Shown here: in pieces, positions 1 through 8,205 of the stretch
How the letters are laid out: every line of letters begins with the position of its first letter
Numbering within the stretch: the stretch's first letter is position 1
NCBI GenBank assembly: GCA_937927725.1
Contig: CALBSE010000063.1
Coordinates: 1-53,228, forward strand
From: an uncultured Actinomycetes bacterium
GTDB taxonomy: Bacteria > Actinomycetota > Acidimicrobiia > Acidimicrobiales > Acidimicrobilacustridaceae
Direction of reading: 5' to 3'
DNA: 53,228 nucleotides
Translations under genes and position numbers: made by a program
Notes under the pieces: model-generated
Told to the model about the DNA's origin: nothing
What the model saw: the letters and a program-made list of their open reading frames with translations, nothing else
The model's database searches: none

Positions 1-1314
1 TCCACACCGCAAACAACGTCACATTGCCCGCAGTGTTGTAATTCGCGCTATTCGCAATCGTCGCCGCACCGGCAGCTGTCTTTGACCAGCCACCAAACGT
101 GTAACCAGCCCGGGTAAAGGTGTTCGCGTTCACCGGCTCACCGACAACGGTGAACACCTGGTTTGCCATGGTGCCGGTGCCACCATTGGCATTGAACGTG
201 ATCGTGTAATCAATCGGTGTCCACACCGCAAACAACGTCACATTTCCGATCGTTCCGTAGTTTGCGTTGTTGGCAAACGCCACTGTTCCTGCTGCGGTCG
301 TTGACCAACCAGCAAACGTGTAACCAGTACGCGTAAACGCATTGGCCGTAAGAGCTTTACCGGCCACCGTGAATGTCATCGCGGCCATCGTGCCCGTACC
401 GCCATTGGCATTAAACGTGACCGTGTAATTCACCGCAGTCCACACCGCGAAGAACGTCACATTGCCAGCTGTCGCATAGTTCGCCGAATTCGCAACTGAG
501 ACCGTGCCAGCAGCTGTCGTCGACCAACCAGCAAACGTGTAACCAGCCCGCGTAAACGTGTTCGCATTCACCGGCTCACCAACAACCGTGAACACCTGGT
601 TCGCCATCGTGCCCGTACCGCCGTTGGCATTGAACGTGATCGCGTAATTGACCGCTGTCCACACCGCAAACAACGTCACGTTGCCAGCAGCGTTGTATGT
701 GGCTGAATCAGTAAACGCCACAGTGCCCGTTGCTGTCGTCGACCATCCAGCAAACGTGTAACCAGTACGAGTAAACGTGCTCTTCGTCAACGCAGCACCA
801 GTCACAGTGAATGTCTGATTCGCCATGGTGCCGGTTCCGCCGTTGGCGTTAAATGTGATCGCGTAATTGATCGGTGTCCACACCGCGTACAACGTCACAT
901 TGCCAGCAGTGCTGTACGTGGCGGAATCAGCAAACGCGACCGTGCCGGAAGCAGTCGTCGCCCAACCAGCAAACGTGTAACCGGCTCGGGTCAACGTATT
1001 TGCGGTCAGCGACCGACCGGTGACCGTAAACGTCATAGCGGCCATGGTGCCCGCGCCACCATTGGCATTGAACGTGACGGTGTATGTCACCGCTGTCCAC
1101 ACCGCGTACAACGTCAGATTGCTCGTGGGAGTGAGTGTCGCGCTGTTGGCGTAGGCGACCGACCCAGTTGAACTCGTTGCCCAACCCGAAAATGTGTACC
1201 CGGTCCGCGTGAACGCATTTGCCGTCAATGCCGTGGCGGTCCCTGATTTCACGACAAGACTCGACATCGCACCAGAACCACCATTGGCATCGAACAACAG
1301 CGTGTAATTCGCGG
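1..1314 (-). repeat. Six tandem 219-bp repeats encoding 73-aa modules
   Basis: The block TCCACACCGC recurs at 1, 220, 439, 658, 877 and 1096, an exact 219-bp period with no indels. Each unit encodes one InlB/Flg_new module. Long stretches are nearly identical between units, which indicates recent expansion or gene conversion. Confidence 0.95.
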
Positions 1315-1471
1315 GAATTGTCGTGGTCGTCGAGGGAATGACCACAACCATGTTTTGGTTGGATTCAACTGCCCCGACCTCTGGGGTGACACTGACCATT
1401 GCGATTCCGAGCGCGACGAAAAGAGCTGCGAAGACCCCGAGAAGGGCGCGTCGGACTCTGGCTGAAATCAC
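1..1471 (-). CDS. Secreted InlB/Flg_new (Listeria-Bacteroides) repeat protein, C-terminus beyond window
   Basis: Open reading frame continuing past the left edge; about 490 codons are visible. The only plausible start after an in-frame TAG is GTG at 1471 (reads MISARVRRALLG). It gives a signal peptide with a basic n-region, a hydrophobic stretch and a TPEVGA-like exit, followed by a short STTTT linker. The rest is six consecutive 73-residue units of the InlB B-repeat type, each with F(N/D)ANGG(T/S)G(T/A)M near the start, GYTF(A/G/S)GW in the middle and (F/Y)AVWT at the end. Such repeats form small beta-grasp-like modules in secreted adhesins and cell-wall proteins. Role is therefore probably surface attachment or a structural stalk; no ligand can be named. 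No clear Shine-Dalgarno is seen. Whether it ends in the PxFTG tag of its neighbours cannot be seen here. Confidence 0.85.
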   Translation of the reverse strand, partial: MISARVRRALLGVFAALFVALGIAMVSVTPEVGAVESNQNMVVVIPSTTTTIPANYTLLFDANGGSGAMSSLVVKSGTATALTANAFTRTGYTFSGWATSSTGSVAYANSATLTPTSNLTLYAVWTAVTYTVTFNANGGAGTMAAMTFTVTGRSLTANTLTRAGYTFAGWATTASGTVAFADSATYSTAGNVTLYAVWTPINYAITFNANGGTGTMANQTFTVTGAALTKSTFTRTGYTFAGWSTTATGTVAFTDSATYNAAGNVTLFAVWTAVNYAITFNANGGTGTMANQVFTVVGEPVNANTFTRAGYTFAGWSTTAAGTVSVANSANYATAGNVTFFAVWTAVNYTVTFNANGGTGTMAAMTFTVAGKALTANAFTRTGYTFAGWSTTAAGTVAFANNANYGTIGNVTLFAVWTPIDYTITFNANGGTGTMANQVFTVVGEPVNANTFTRAGYTFGGWSKTAAGAATIANSANYNTAGNVTLFAVW

Positions 1472-1599
1472 TCGGGCGGAACCGCCTAGTTGGACGAAAC
1501 TTCTGTCTTGCTAAATCTTCCAAGACGAGGTGAACTCCGGCCGAACACAAAGCGACGAGAAAGCATCATGGGCACGAATCCTGACCATGCGATTCGGCC

Positions 1600-1605
1600 T
1601 ACGAT
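1600..1605 (+). promoter_or_regulatory. Putative -10 element for a leaderless start
   Basis: TACGAT (TANNNT) ends 6 nt before the ATG at 1612, and no Shine-Dalgarno precedes that ATG. This is the usual geometry of actinobacterial leaderless transcripts. Inference from spacing only. Confidence 0.4.
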
Positions 1606-1611
1606 CGGCCC

Positions 1612-1833
1612 ATGGACGCTCAGGAATGGCTCACCACGTTCGCCGACCGGCTCGGGCTTGGTCCGCTCGCACAGGCAGACATCGACGCTCTTCTCGACCT
1701 TGCCAGCGTGGCCGCCCACACCTCGGAACGCCTTGCCGCGCCCCTCACGTGCTTTCTTGTCGGGAGATCTGGAATCTCCCCCGCCGAAGCAAAGGCGATT
1801 GCCGACGAAATCGCGGAGAACGCCGCAAGCTGA
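1612..1833 (+). CDS. DUF6457 domain-containing small protein
   Basis: 73-residue acidic helical protein. The order QEWL..FADRLGLGPL, IDALLDLASVAAHTSERLAAPLTCFLVG, then a C-terminal AIADEI helix matches the DUF6457 family (small actinobacterial proteins, commonly near molybdenum-cofactor genes). Full length for that family. No molybdenum-cofactor gene is visible nearby, so the local context gives no function. It is the only plus-strand gene among minus-strand surface genes and has its own TANNNT element. Confidence 0.7.
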   Translation: MDAQEWLTTFADRLGLGPLAQADIDALLDLASVAAHTSERLAAPLTCFLVGRSGISPAEAKAIADEIAENAAS

Positions 1834-1845
1834 TTCAAGCCGAAA

Positions 1846-1877
1846 CGAAAAGAGGGGGCCGAGCGAACTCGACCCCC
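1846..1877 (-). terminator. Rho-independent terminator of the beta-helix gene
   Basis: On the minus strand GGGGGTCGAG, loop TTCG, CTCGGCCCCC forms a 10-bp stem (one G-U pair) followed by TCTTTTCG. It lies 28 nt past the stop of the gene at 1905 and could also act weakly for the converging DUF6457 gene. Confidence 0.8.
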
Positions 1878-1904
1878 ACTTTCACAGATATCTCAGTACG
1901 TCGA

Positions 1905-3686
1905 TCAGCCGGTGAACGCCGGTACAACCGTATCGTCGGTTGCAATTGTCGTCGTTGTAGAAGGAGTTGGGTCGACCTGGAATTCAAACGCCCCGATATC
2001 ACTCCGACCATTGGAGACGCGAGCGAACGGTGTTCCACGCTGGTCAAAGCCATTTCCCGTGAAGGTCGGGACCGTCGCCGGCCCAGCATCGATGGCTGGT
2101 GAGCCGGCAAGTAACGCCATCGTTTTGGTGGCACCCCCGTTGTTGGCAAGCGCACCCAAACCAATCACGAACCCGGGAGCCGTGGCGTCGATGTTGTTCG
2201 ACGCCGTCACGGTGATACCTGCCTCGACCGCACCAAGAATCGAATCACTGATCGTCGCCACCGGCGATGTTGCATCAGCGTATGTGCCCAGATCATCGGC
2301 AGCACCGGCAGTTCCAGTGTTACCCGCAAGAATCGTGCCTGTGATGGTCACATCGGCCTGCGGGTTCTGGTTGGGCTTGTTGAAAAATACCCCGCCGCTA
2401 TTGGCAGCTGAGTTTTCGGTAATCGTCGACATGTTGATCGTCAACGACCCAGCTGATTCTTTCCAGATTCCACCACCGTCGGTACCCGACGTGTTGTCGA
2501 CAATGGTGGAGTTATTGATCGTCACAACCTGACCATCCCCATCAAAGTCAAGCGCACCGCCTGCTTGGACAGCCGAGTTGCCGGTAAAGAGGGAGTCGGT
2601 GACAGTAACTACCTGCGCATCGGTCTCCAAGTAGAGGGCTCCACCCCAACTACTTGCGTGGTTCCCCGAGAACGTTGATGACGTCACTGTGAACGATTCG
2701 TTGTTTCTAGCGAAAACCGCACCGCCACCTCCACTGCCCGCAGTGTTGCCATCGAAGGAGGAGTTCGTAATTGTGAACGAGCCGCCGTTGCGGCCGTAAA
2801 TGGCGCCACCAGCACCGCTGGTCGCAGTGTTGTCTGAGAACGTGGAACCCGAAATAGAAACGGTTCCTTCAACACCTCTCTCAATGTAGAACGCTCCGCC
2901 GTTGCCATTCGCAGTGTTATTAGAGAACGTTGAACCAGTAATGGTGACGTTGCCGTCGTTTCCGAGCTCGCCGACGCCAGCTCCACTGCCCGCGGTGTTG
3001 CCATCGAAGGTGGAGTTCGTGATGTAAAGATCCCCCACTCCGGCGGTATAAAGCGCGCCCCCACCCTTTGACGCAGAATTGTCCGAGATGGTCGAGTCAA
3101 CGATTTCTAACGTACCGTCGTACTCTTTATAAACCCCGCCACCATAACGAGCGTCACAACCGGTGACGGAGACATCGTTCAGCGTGAGATCGCCAACGTG
3201 TTTGTCAAAAATGCCACCGCCGTAACGTCGACCCACGGAGCCATTGATCATGCTGAGGCCTGAGATCGCAACTTCGGCGCCGTCAGATGAATTGGAGATG
3301 TAGAAAATTCGGGAGGTGCTCGCTGCGTCGATCGTCAGGTTGGCAGAGCCAAGACCCGTAATGGTGATACCGGCACTCACGGTCAGATTGCCTTGAGAGA
3401 TCGAAATTGTCTGACCGCTCAACGCAGCGTCAAACACAATGACATCACCATTCGTGGTCGCTGCGGCAAGCGCGTCACGCAACGAGCACGAGTTCGCTAC
3501 TGGCGTCACACAATCTGAGGCATTGGCACCCCCATCGAAATTTGTATCAACCGTGAACGTCGTCGTTGCACCGGCAGGCGAAGCAAACATCGACAACAAC
3601 ACCGCCGAACCAACCGCTCCACCGGCCAACAACGCCGATCCACCTACCGCACCAGAACGCTTCACCACACCCCGGCGATCCGTCAT
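1905..3686 (-). CDS. Secreted beta-helix (polymorphic/Pmp-type repeat) surface protein with CSLREA-like N-terminus and C-terminal PAFTG
   Basis: 593 residues. The N-terminus has a basic start (MTDRRGVVKR), a hydrophobic Gly/Ala segment and an SPAGA cleavage region. Next comes a CSLREA-type motif (DCVTPVANSCSLRDALAAA) and then roughly 400 residues of right-handed beta-helix repeats, in which units such as NNTAxGxGGAFY, TITxSxFxGN and SGAGGAIYGRN recur every 20-25 residues. These families form parallel beta-helices on the surface of bacteria (adhesins, Pmp-like proteins). The tail is DPTPSTTTTIATDD, then VVPAFTG and the stop. Homologous in fold and leader to the pair at 46506-49990 but clearly diverged, since it alone keeps the two-Cys CSLRD segment. 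Terminated by the hairpin at 1846. Confidence 0.85.
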   Translation of the reverse strand: MTDRRGVVKRSGAVGGSALLAGGAVGSAVLLSMFASPAGATTTFTVDTNFDGGANASDCVTPVANSCSLRDALAAATTNGDVIVFDAALSGQTISISQGNLTVSAGITITGLGSANLTIDAASTSRIFYISNSSDGAEVAISGLSMINGSVGRRYGGGIFDKHVGDLTLNDVSVTGCDARYGGGVYKEYDGTLEIVDSTISDNSASKGGGALYTAGVGDLYITNSTFDGNTAGSGAGVGELGNDGNVTITGSTFSNNTANGNGGAFYIERGVEGTVSISGSTFSDNTATSGAGGAIYGRNGGSFTITNSSFDGNTAGSGGGGAVFARNNESFTVTSSTFSGNHASSWGGALYLETDAQVVTVTDSLFTGNSAVQAGGALDFDGDGQVVTINNSTIVDNTSGTDGGGIWKESAGSLTINMSTITENSAANSGGVFFNKPNQNPQADVTITGTILAGNTGTAGAADDLGTYADATSPVATISDSILGAVEAGITVTASNNIDATAPGFVIGLGALANNGGATKTMALLAGSPAIDAGPATVPTFTGNGFDQRGTPFARVSNGRSDIGAFEFQVDPTPSTTTTIATDDTVVPAFTG

Positions 3687-3778
3687 TTTCTTAACCTTTT
3701 ACTCTCTCGAATTTGAAACAATTTTTCGTACCGTAACCCATAACTGATCAACCCATAAAACCGCTACTGGGCCGCCTT

Positions 3779-4060
3779 TCAGGTGGCCGAATGCAACGCC
3801 GTGGCCGATCGAGTTCGGCGCAGCCCAGCTGCTCGTAATCGACGCACGAGTTCTCGAGATGGCACTGGTTCAGCCCCCAGCGCAATCGCACGATTGCGGT
3901 AGTCGGTCGGCACGTCGTAGTGGTCGCCCTGGAACGCACGACGCGGAATACCCAGTTGCGCAGCGAAGTCGTGAAGTTCCTCGAAACTCGTATCGCTCAC
4001 GAGATGCGCCCACTTCCGGCCTTCAAACGGCCAAATCGCGGCATCGACAAGAACGGTCAC
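3779..4060 (-). CDS. DUF4031 domain-containing protein
   Basis: 93 residues starting MTVLVDAAIWPFEGRKWAHLVSD. The family hallmarks are a (V/Y)VD start, a W/R-x-W-x-H-L-V/I-S-D segment, then EELHDFAAQLGIPRRAFQGDHYDVP. This matches DUF4031, a short family of unknown biochemical role. The start ATG overlaps the stop of the upstream gluQ gene by 4 nt (ATGA), so the two are translationally coupled. Last gene of a four-gene overlapping run (CHAD, ParA, GluQRS, DUF4031). Confidence 0.8.
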   Translation of the reverse strand: MTVLVDAAIWPFEGRKWAHLVSDTSFEELHDFAAQLGIPRRAFQGDHYDVPTDYRNRAIALGAEPVPSRELVRRLRAAGLRRTRSATALHSAT

Positions 4061-4995
4061 GGTTCGACGCTACCGGCCAATGCTTGCGGAAGGACCCAAC
4101 TGATTCTCGTCAGTTTCGCCACATCGAAACGCTGAACGAGCTCATCGAGTGTGGACTGTTCTCCGTCTTCGGCCAGACCCAGCGAAGCGGCGAAAATCGA
4201 AACAACCTCTGCCGGAGTTCGGCCCATTAAATGTTGATCCTGGAGCGTCACCGCGCCGTGACGCTTGGCCAATCGCTCACCATCAGGACCAAAAACAAGA
4301 GGCACATGCACATACGACGGCTCTGACACACCGAGAACTCGCGCCAGATGGATCTGCCGCGGTGTTGTCTCCACTAAATCGTCGCCTCGAACAACTTCAC
4401 CAATGCCCTGTTCAGCATCATCAACAACAACAGCAAGGTTGTAGGCGGGGGTCCCATCAGCACGACGAATGACGAAGTCGTCGACCTGGCCCTCGTAAAA
4501 GCCTGCGAGGCGATCGGTGAACGACACCACCGCACCATTTGATCGGAGTCGCAACGAAGGCGTGCGACCCGCGGCTTCTCGTTCGGTTCGACCAGCACGA
4601 TCAAGCGTGCTGCAGGTTCCGGCATACGCGCCGGTCGGACGGGCGCCGTGCGGCGCGGCGATTGACTCGGTTGCTTCGGCCAACACCTCTCGACGAGTGC
4701 AGTAGCAGGGATAGGTGAGGTCGTCGGCAATGAGTCGCTCAATTGCTGATCGATAGAGATCGGAACGCTCCGACTGCCGCACAACATCGCCATCATGGGT
4801 GAGCCCCAGCGCGGCGAGGTCTCGAACCGCCGATGCTTCATGTTCAGGCCGACACGCCACCTGGTCCATATCTTCGCTTCGGAACAACATCCGCGAACCA
4901 GAAGAACGAGCGGCCAACCACGCGACCATTGCGGTACGGAGATTGCCGAGATGCAGCGTGGCCGTTGGGCTCGGCGCAAATCTTCCGTCAGGCAC
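4057..4995 (-). CDS. gluQ: Glutamyl-Q tRNA(Asp) synthetase
   Basis: Class I aminoacyl-tRNA synthetase catalytic domain without an anticodon-binding domain, the layout of GluQRS, which attaches glutamate to queuosine-34 of tRNA-Asp. Visible: GRFAPSPTATLHLGN (HIGH motif as HLGN), RSEDMDQVACRP, a Cys cluster (YPCYCTRREV ... YAGTC) typical of the GluQRS zinc site, and LAKRHGAV as the KMSKS equivalent. About 312 residues, normal for the family. I place the start at the GTG at 4995. A longer frame begins at a TTG at 5049, but it would add a non-conserved stretch and overlap parA by 28 nt. Coupled to DUF4031 through a 4-nt overlap. No queuosine biosynthesis gene is in the window. Confidence 0.85.
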   Translation of the reverse strand: MPDGRFAPSPTATLHLGNLRTAMVAWLAARSSGSRMLFRSEDMDQVACRPEHEASAVRDLAALGLTHDGDVVRQSERSDLYRSAIERLIADDLTYPCYCTRREVLAEATESIAAPHGARPTGAYAGTCSTLDRAGRTEREAAGRTPSLRLRSNGAVVSFTDRLAGFYEGQVDDFVIRRADGTPAYNLAVVVDDAEQGIGEVVRGDDLVETTPRQIHLARVLGVSEPSYVHVPLVFGPDGERLAKRHGAVTLQDQHLMGRTPAEVVSIFAASLGLAEDGEQSTLDELVQRFDVAKLTRISWVLPQALAGSVEP

Positions 4996-5021
4996 TGAAA
5001 TCCGCCGCTGAGAGCAATCGC

Positions 5022-5768
5022 TTACAGACGAGTTTGAATCTCGGACCAAAGCGCTTCATAGGCCCGAGCGGGTTTACTGCCCTTGCCATAGGCACCAACT
5101 GGCTCGCGATGGACGCCCATGCGTTCGATATCGGTGGAGTTTGGAATCGTTGCGTCAAGCATCTCGGGATGCGCCGTTCGCAGTTCGTTCATGAACCGGC
5201 GGTGCAGTCGCTTATGACGATCGACCATCGAGAAGAACCCAAGAATCTTGAGTTCGCGAACCATGTCGGGATTTTCTTCCACAAAGCGATCGAGTTGTTC
5301 ATACGTGCGTAGTGACAACGTCGTGGGGATTGTCGGCACCAGCAGCGCGTCGGCAGCACGAAATACGCTTTCCGACGTCAGCGAAATGCTCGGCGGACAA
5401 TCGAGAAATACATAGTCGTACTCATCAGACACCTGGCGAAGCGCACGACGGATGCGCGCAAGCGGTTTCTTGGCATCATCGAGCCAAAGATCGAGATGGC
5501 GATAGGAGAAGTCAGCGGGTACGAGGTCGAGGTTGTCGAAGTCCGTGGCTTTGATCGCATCACCGAGTTCGAGTGACCCGCGAACGATGGCCTTCCCGCC
5601 ACCCTTCACCTTTGGCTTCACCCGGAAATAGAACGTTGCCGCGCCCTGGGGATCGAGGTCCCACACGAGCACACGGTTTCCGTGTGCAGCCGCGACATGA
5701 GCAAGATTCACCGCGGTTGCAGTCTTCCCCACTCCACCTTTGATGTTGTAGGTGGCAAGAACCTTCAT
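5022..5768 (-). CDS. ParA/MinD-family ATPase (orphan, next to CHAD gene)
   Basis: 248 residues with a deviant Walker A at the extreme N-terminus (YNIKGGVGKTATAVN, residues 8-22), switch region WDLDPQGAATF, and Walker B-like YVFLDCPPSISL near 118-129. This is the ParA/Soj fold that oscillates or forms gradients on nucleoid DNA to position cargo. No parB and no parS-like site is adjacent, so it is not a chromosome or plasmid partition pair. Its ATG overlaps the stop of the CYTH-CHAD gene by 4 nt, so it is probably co-translated with that polyphosphate-binding protein. Inference: it may position polyphosphate granules rather than DNA. Confidence 0.9.
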   Translation of the reverse strand: MKVLATYNIKGGVGKTATAVNLAHVAAAHGNRVLVWDLDPQGAATFYFRVKPKVKGGGKAIVRGSLELGDAIKATDFDNLDLVPADFSYRHLDLWLDDAKKPLARIRRALRQVSDEYDYVFLDCPPSISLTSESVFRAADALLVPTIPTTLSLRTYEQLDRFVEENPDMVRELKILGFFSMVDRHKRLHRRFMNELRTAHPEMLDATIPNSTDIERMGVHREPVGAYGKGSKPARAYEALWSEIQTRL

Positions 5769-7300
5769 CGTTTCTTCTTTCGGGGCTCAAGTTGATCAAC
5801 GGCCCTCTGCACTTTTCGGTCATCGAAACGACCAAAGGTTTTGGCGAAGGAAGCACGGGCATCGGAACCGCGTACTCCGAGTTGTTCGATGACGCCACCA
5901 ATCGCCAGAAGCGCGGAATGGTCATCGGCAGACGCAAGTTCGCCCGCGAGTCCAAGCAGCGCATTGGCCTGCACTTCGGTGTCTTGGAATTCTCCCAGCA
6001 CGTCCTGCAGATCGCGCAAGGGCCGCAAAATCGTCGCCAATGCTTTTTCGTCGAACAACGGACTGAAGCATTCCAACAGATAGCGAAGTCGCTTGCCTTC
6101 TTTACGAAGCTCGTGCAATGAGATAGCGGGTGACTTCTTCGTGATCCTGCGACCGTTCTTCACGAGTTGCCGGTTTGCCTTCTCGACGCGCCGCAGAACG
6201 ATGCGCAGTACGGGTTCATCGGCAAGGTCGGCGCATCCTGTCCAGGCATCGTCATCGGCGAGGAACGACAACCACGCCGTTCCAAATTGGGCACGGCGGA
6301 TTGACCGCAATTCCACTGCCATCGCTGCGTGGCATTCGGAGCGATGGCGCAGAAGAATCTCATTGAATGACGCGAGCTCTTCACGACGTGATGGCGGGAG
6401 TGTGGCCGCTAACGCTGGGAACTCGATGAGATGAACATCGGCGTCACGTGTTGGCGTAGTGACATCGCCAAGCCAGCGATATTCATGACGAAAACGATCG
6501 CGAGATTCAGGGTCAACGACATCGTTACCGTCTTGCAAAATTGTTCGGATCCGCCGAACTGCAACACGGAACGCATGGAGATCTTCAGGATCGTTACCAC
6601 TCAGGACGCCCGAGAACGCTTGTGTCATGGAATCGGTGAGGCCTTGAAACACTGTGCGCCAAGCACGCGCTGCCGACATCGTCGGAACAAGTGCGGGGCC
6701 ATCAAGGCGAACGCTTAGGCCTTGCTGCGCGTGTTCTTTCATCGGCGTCGACGACGGAGAAAGAGCGATGCTGCGCTTCAACAACTTCTCGAGGGCGACA
6801 GCCTCGTCTTCATAACCACGCAGCGGCAACACCTCGAGCATCATCGGCAGGGCGACACCGTCGAGAGTCTCGGAGCGGTCGAACACGACTCGAGCGGTGG
6901 TCTTCTCTTCATCGTCGAGACAGGCCAACACTGCGACCTGCGAGTTCACCGTTGGGCCAAGAACGAGCTCGCCGCCATCAACCAACGCAGCGAGTCGAGC
7001 GAACGCCGCCGAATCGGGAAGGTCGCTGGACTGCACTGGCGGCGTGGACGACACACATGGGTCGTACACCAGCACTCGACCCTCTGCCGCCCACGTGAGC
7101 GATGGCGTGCCGTCACCGGCTGGCCGACGGAACTCCAGCGTCGTTTCGGCCCGTTCGAGGGTGCCAGTGGGCGTATCGAGCCAACTCCGTTCGCCTTCAT
7201 CAAGGCTCAGAAGTCGAAGTCCGATGTGATCGGTGAGTGCAGAGAGCACCGAAGCGAAATCACCAGCAGCAGTGACCTCGTAGCGACGCACCTTGCTCAC
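5765..7300 (-). CDS. CYTH-CHAD domain protein, probable polyphosphate-binding
   Basis: 511 residues from a GTG start. Residues 1 to about 195 resemble a CYTH (triphosphate tunnel) domain (LEFRRPAGDGTPSLTW, VVFDRSETLDG), but the N-terminal ExExK signature is missing: the protein begins MSKVRRYEV, so triphosphatase activity is doubtful. Residues about 215-500 form a CHAD domain, with the conserved DLHAFRVAVRRIRTIL helix, a second HELRKEGKRLRYLLECF helix and many Arg/His/Lys residues for polyphosphate. CHAD domains are established inorganic-polyphosphate binders that localise to granules. Coupled by a 4-nt overlap to the ParA gene. Confidence 0.85.
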   Translation of the reverse strand: MSKVRRYEVTAAGDFASVLSALTDHIGLRLLSLDEGERSWLDTPTGTLERAETTLEFRRPAGDGTPSLTWAAEGRVLVYDPCVSSTPPVQSSDLPDSAAFARLAALVDGGELVLGPTVNSQVAVLACLDDEEKTTARVVFDRSETLDGVALPMMLEVLPLRGYEDEAVALEKLLKRSIALSPSSTPMKEHAQQGLSVRLDGPALVPTMSAARAWRTVFQGLTDSMTQAFSGVLSGNDPEDLHAFRVAVRRIRTILQDGNDVVDPESRDRFRHEYRWLGDVTTPTRDADVHLIEFPALAATLPPSRREELASFNEILLRHRSECHAAMAVELRSIRRAQFGTAWLSFLADDDAWTGCADLADEPVLRIVLRRVEKANRQLVKNGRRITKKSPAISLHELRKEGKRLRYLLECFSPLFDEKALATILRPLRDLQDVLGEFQDTEVQANALLGLAGELASADDHSALLAIGGVIEQLGVRGSDARASFAKTFGRFDDRKVQRAVDQLEPRKKKR

Positions 7301-7363
7301 AAACCCTCACTCCCACACGGACGATTGTGGGATGAGGCTAGTGGTGATCCCCGTCGCGCTGGG

Positions 7364-8155
7364 TCACTTACGCGGAGGGCGCGGAAGGAATGGGCTGGTA
7401 CGACGCACGTAGTCCTCGTAGCCCGGTCGCCGCTTCACCAGCGACTTCTCGAGCAACGTGACACCAGAGACTCGACGCAGCAGCGTTGTCATCACGACCG
7501 GTCCGATCACGCCGAGCCAGGCCCAGCCGCCAGCACCGAGCGATACAAGGAAAATTCCCCACCACACAGTTGCATCGCCGAAGTAATTGGGATGACGCGT
7601 GTAACGCCATAGGCCGCGATCCATCACCTGACCGGCGGAATCGGGATCAGCTTTAAACGCTTTGAGTTGTGCGTCGCCGATGGACTCGAAACCGAAACCA
7701 ATCAACCAAACGATGGCCCCAAGCACGAGCGGGAGCACCCACCACGAGGTTTTCGTGCCGATACCGATACCGAACTGCAACGGCAGCGAAACGAGCCACA
7801 TGAGGAGCGCCTGCATCAGATACACAGTTCCGAGACTGACAATCCAGAACTTTGCACCGTGCTTCTTGCGCATGGATTTATAGCGATAGTCCTCGCCGTG
7901 ACCGACGTTGCGAATGAACAGGTGCAACGACAGTCGCACTCCCCAAATCGTCACAAAGGCAAGCAACACCCCTGTGCGCAGCGCATCAACGTGCTGGTGC
8001 ATGGCGGCGAACGACACCCAGCCAACGACAACAAAACCGAGTGACCAAATGGGGTCGACGATCGAGGCATTCCGAAGAGGAAGGCTCACCACCCACGTTG
8101 AAAACATAACGATGGCGATTGCGAGCGCGGACCACGCGAAGACTGACCAATGCAT
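7364..8155 (-). CDS. DUF1295 / steroid 5-alpha-reductase-like membrane protein
   Basis: 263 residues with about six to seven hydrophobic segments. The early DPIWSLGFVVVGW motif and the C-terminal signature GLWRYTRHPNYFGDATVWWGIFLV place it in the DUF1295 family, which shares a fold with steroid 5-alpha-reductases and isoprenylcysteine methyltransferases. In the plasma membrane it would reduce or modify an isoprenoid, sterol-like or fatty substrate with NADPH or SAM; the substrate cannot be read from sequence. It lies downstream of the aminotransferase, P450 and acyl-CoA dehydrogenase genes on the same strand and could belong to that lipid-oriented run. Confidence 0.85.
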   Translation of the reverse strand: MHWSVFAWSALAIAIVMFSTWVVSLPLRNASIVDPIWSLGFVVVGWVSFAAMHQHVDALRTGVLLAFVTIWGVRLSLHLFIRNVGHGEDYRYKSMRKKHGAKFWIVSLGTVYLMQALLMWLVSLPLQFGIGIGTKTSWWVLPLVLGAIVWLIGFGFESIGDAQLKAFKADPDSAGQVMDRGLWRYTRHPNYFGDATVWWGIFLVSLGAGGWAWLGVIGPVVMTTLLRRVSGVTLLEKSLVKRRPGYEDYVRRTSPFLPRPPRK

Positions 8156-8205
8156 GACAAGAACCCTACGGTCTGTTCGATTGTTCCGCTTGTTTTTGGG
8201 GTTTC

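Noticed and set aside
1..1314. Regularly spaced identical blocks resembling a CRISPR array
   Set aside because: The period is 219 bp, a multiple of three, the whole unit is conserved and it translates without stops into InlB/Flg_new modules.
1905..3750. Long plus-strand reading frames antisense to the beta-helix gene
   Set aside because: They lack recognisable domains, and the minus frame has a signal peptide, repeats and terminator. The same applies to the antisense frames over the propeller and beta-helix genes at 42-51 kb.
5022..5768. Plasmid-type ParAB partition locus
   Set aside because: No ParB-like gene or clustered palindromes nearby, and the context is chromosomal housekeeping genes.
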